DNA of 11,319 nucleotides, taken from Candidatus Doudnabacteria bacterium (lineage in GTDB: Bacteria; Patescibacteriota; Doudnabacteria; UBA920). Numbering within the stretch: position 1 is the stretch's first letter; each line of letters begins with the position of its first letter. Below, one piece after another: positions 10,757 through 11,319 of the stretch. A program made the translations under genes and the position numbers. The stretch covers positions 29,969-41,287 of the forward strand of contig JAHFJK010000001.1 of the NCBI GenBank assembly GCA_023245915.1, read 5' to 3'. Under the pieces are notes generated by a model. That model searched no databases. It was given only the letters and a program-made list of their open reading frames with translations, and had not been told where the DNA came from.

Positions 10757-11319
10757 TTATTTGAATTTTCTTCCTACGATTCTACGGACTTTTGCTAAGG
10801 TCCTGTCAATTATTTCTCTGGCTTCCAACGGGTTAGCTTGACCAAACCAGCCTTTGGCTCTTTCGAGAACTTCCTCACGTGTTTTATAAAAACCAATAAC
10901 CCAAAGGGCCCGTGTTTCGTCCGGGGAGAATTCCCTAAATTCCTCTTTAACAAAATATTTGGTTAGATATTCAACAATCAAAAATTTATTTTTATGTTCC
11001 GGGTATAAATTCTCAAATACTAAAGCTTTAGCCAATTCGCGCTGTTTATGTTGCATGAGTTCTTTATATTGGCTTTTTGGTAAAAACCTTCGTAACTTTT
11101 GCAATGCTCTACTTTCTATTTGCGGGACTCTTTGGACGCTAACTACTTTAGTTTTATCCTCTTTTAAAGGGGTTTTATTTGCGACCTCCCTGTGGATCAT
11201 ATCATCAAAAAAGAGCATTCTTAAAACATTCTTCTCTCTTTCGTCTAGTTTTGCCTTATCAAAAATTTGCTCAACGGTAATTCTATCAATTATCTGCTTT
11301 TCAAATAAACTTTTGTCAG
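10757..11319 (-). CDS. Sigma-70 region 4-like protein with C-terminal extension, partial
   Basis: The frame is open to the right edge, so the gene is 5'-truncated; 186 residues are visible and the internal ATG at 11218 is not its start. The first part reads LDEREKNVLRMLFF (24-37), then HREVANKT, a loop, and VSVQRVPQIESRALQKLRRF (59-78). This matches the layout of sigma-70 region 4, where LxxREExVLxxRF is followed by a helix-turn-helix ending VSRERVRQIExxALxKLR. About 108 further residues follow, helical and charged (KSQYKELMQH; EEFREFSPDETRALWVIGFY), which I do not recognise. A divergent sigma factor or a transcription regulator with a sigma-like helix-turn-helix are both possible. The stop is two bases before proS, so the two are coupled. 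Confidence 0.65.
   Translation of the reverse strand, partial: DKSLFEKQIIDRITVEQIFDKAKLDEREKNVLRMLFFDDMIHREVANKTPLKEDKTKVVSVQRVPQIESRALQKLRRFLPKSQYKELMQHKQRELAKALVFENLYPEHKNKFLIVEYLTKYFVKEEFREFSPDETRALWVIGFYKTREEVLERAKGWFGQANPLEAREIIDRTLAKVRRIVGRKFK

Overview
This window most likely comes from a small-genome bacterium of the Candidate Phyla Radiation (Patescibacteria). The evidence is indirect: a reduced 58-residue SecE, a prolyl-tRNA synthetase without the editing insertion, a membrane protein with a carboxypeptidase-regulatory-like domain, mostly AT-rich translation starts without a Shine-Dalgarno sequence, and densely packed genes. UGA is used as a true stop (mrdA and the gene at 2716-3636), so this is not one of the CPR lineages that read UGA as glycine. 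No rRNA, tRNA, CRISPR array or phage gene was seen.

Every supported gene lies on the minus strand, so the layout is given in transcription order, right to left. The right edge cuts a gene whose visible N-terminal part resembles sigma-70 region 4; it is tightly coupled to proS. A hairpin follows. Next comes a rod-shape and cell-wall cluster, mreB-mreC-mreD-mrdA (cytoskeletal filament, scaffold, membrane partner and transpeptidase PBP2); rodA is not present. folD (one-carbon metabolism) and a two-domain membrane protein follow. A single-receiver response regulator has its own promoter. A second promoter then drives secE, a YdjM-like membrane hydrolase, nusG, two small membrane proteins and the first 29 codons of a gene cut by the left edge.

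The only gene-free stretch above 300 bases is 6558-6948, between mreD and mrdA. It holds two apparent non-autonomous insertions. One is a 221-bp element with 14-bp perfect terminal inverted repeats and 8-bp direct repeats; it carries an inner imperfect palindrome related to a shorter sequence upstream of secE. The other is a 64-bp element at the mreD stop codon, with 14-bp terminal repeats and an 8-bp duplication. That second insertion appears to have replaced the original stop without changing the encoded MreD C-terminus.

The remaining spacers are unusual. Several consist of locus-specific AT-rich words of 7 to 9 bases, repeated in phase and often also inverted (1260-1324, 4571-4607, 6588-6596 with 6861-6878, 7481-7514, 8322-8404, 9482-9512). 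Each spacer has its own word.

The window is mainly housekeeping: translation, secretion, transcription elongation and elongation-phase wall synthesis. The best candidates for novelty are the sigma-like protein, the compact ProRS with a zinc-ribbon-like segment, FolD's altered cofactor loop, the small mobile elements and the phased-word spacers.
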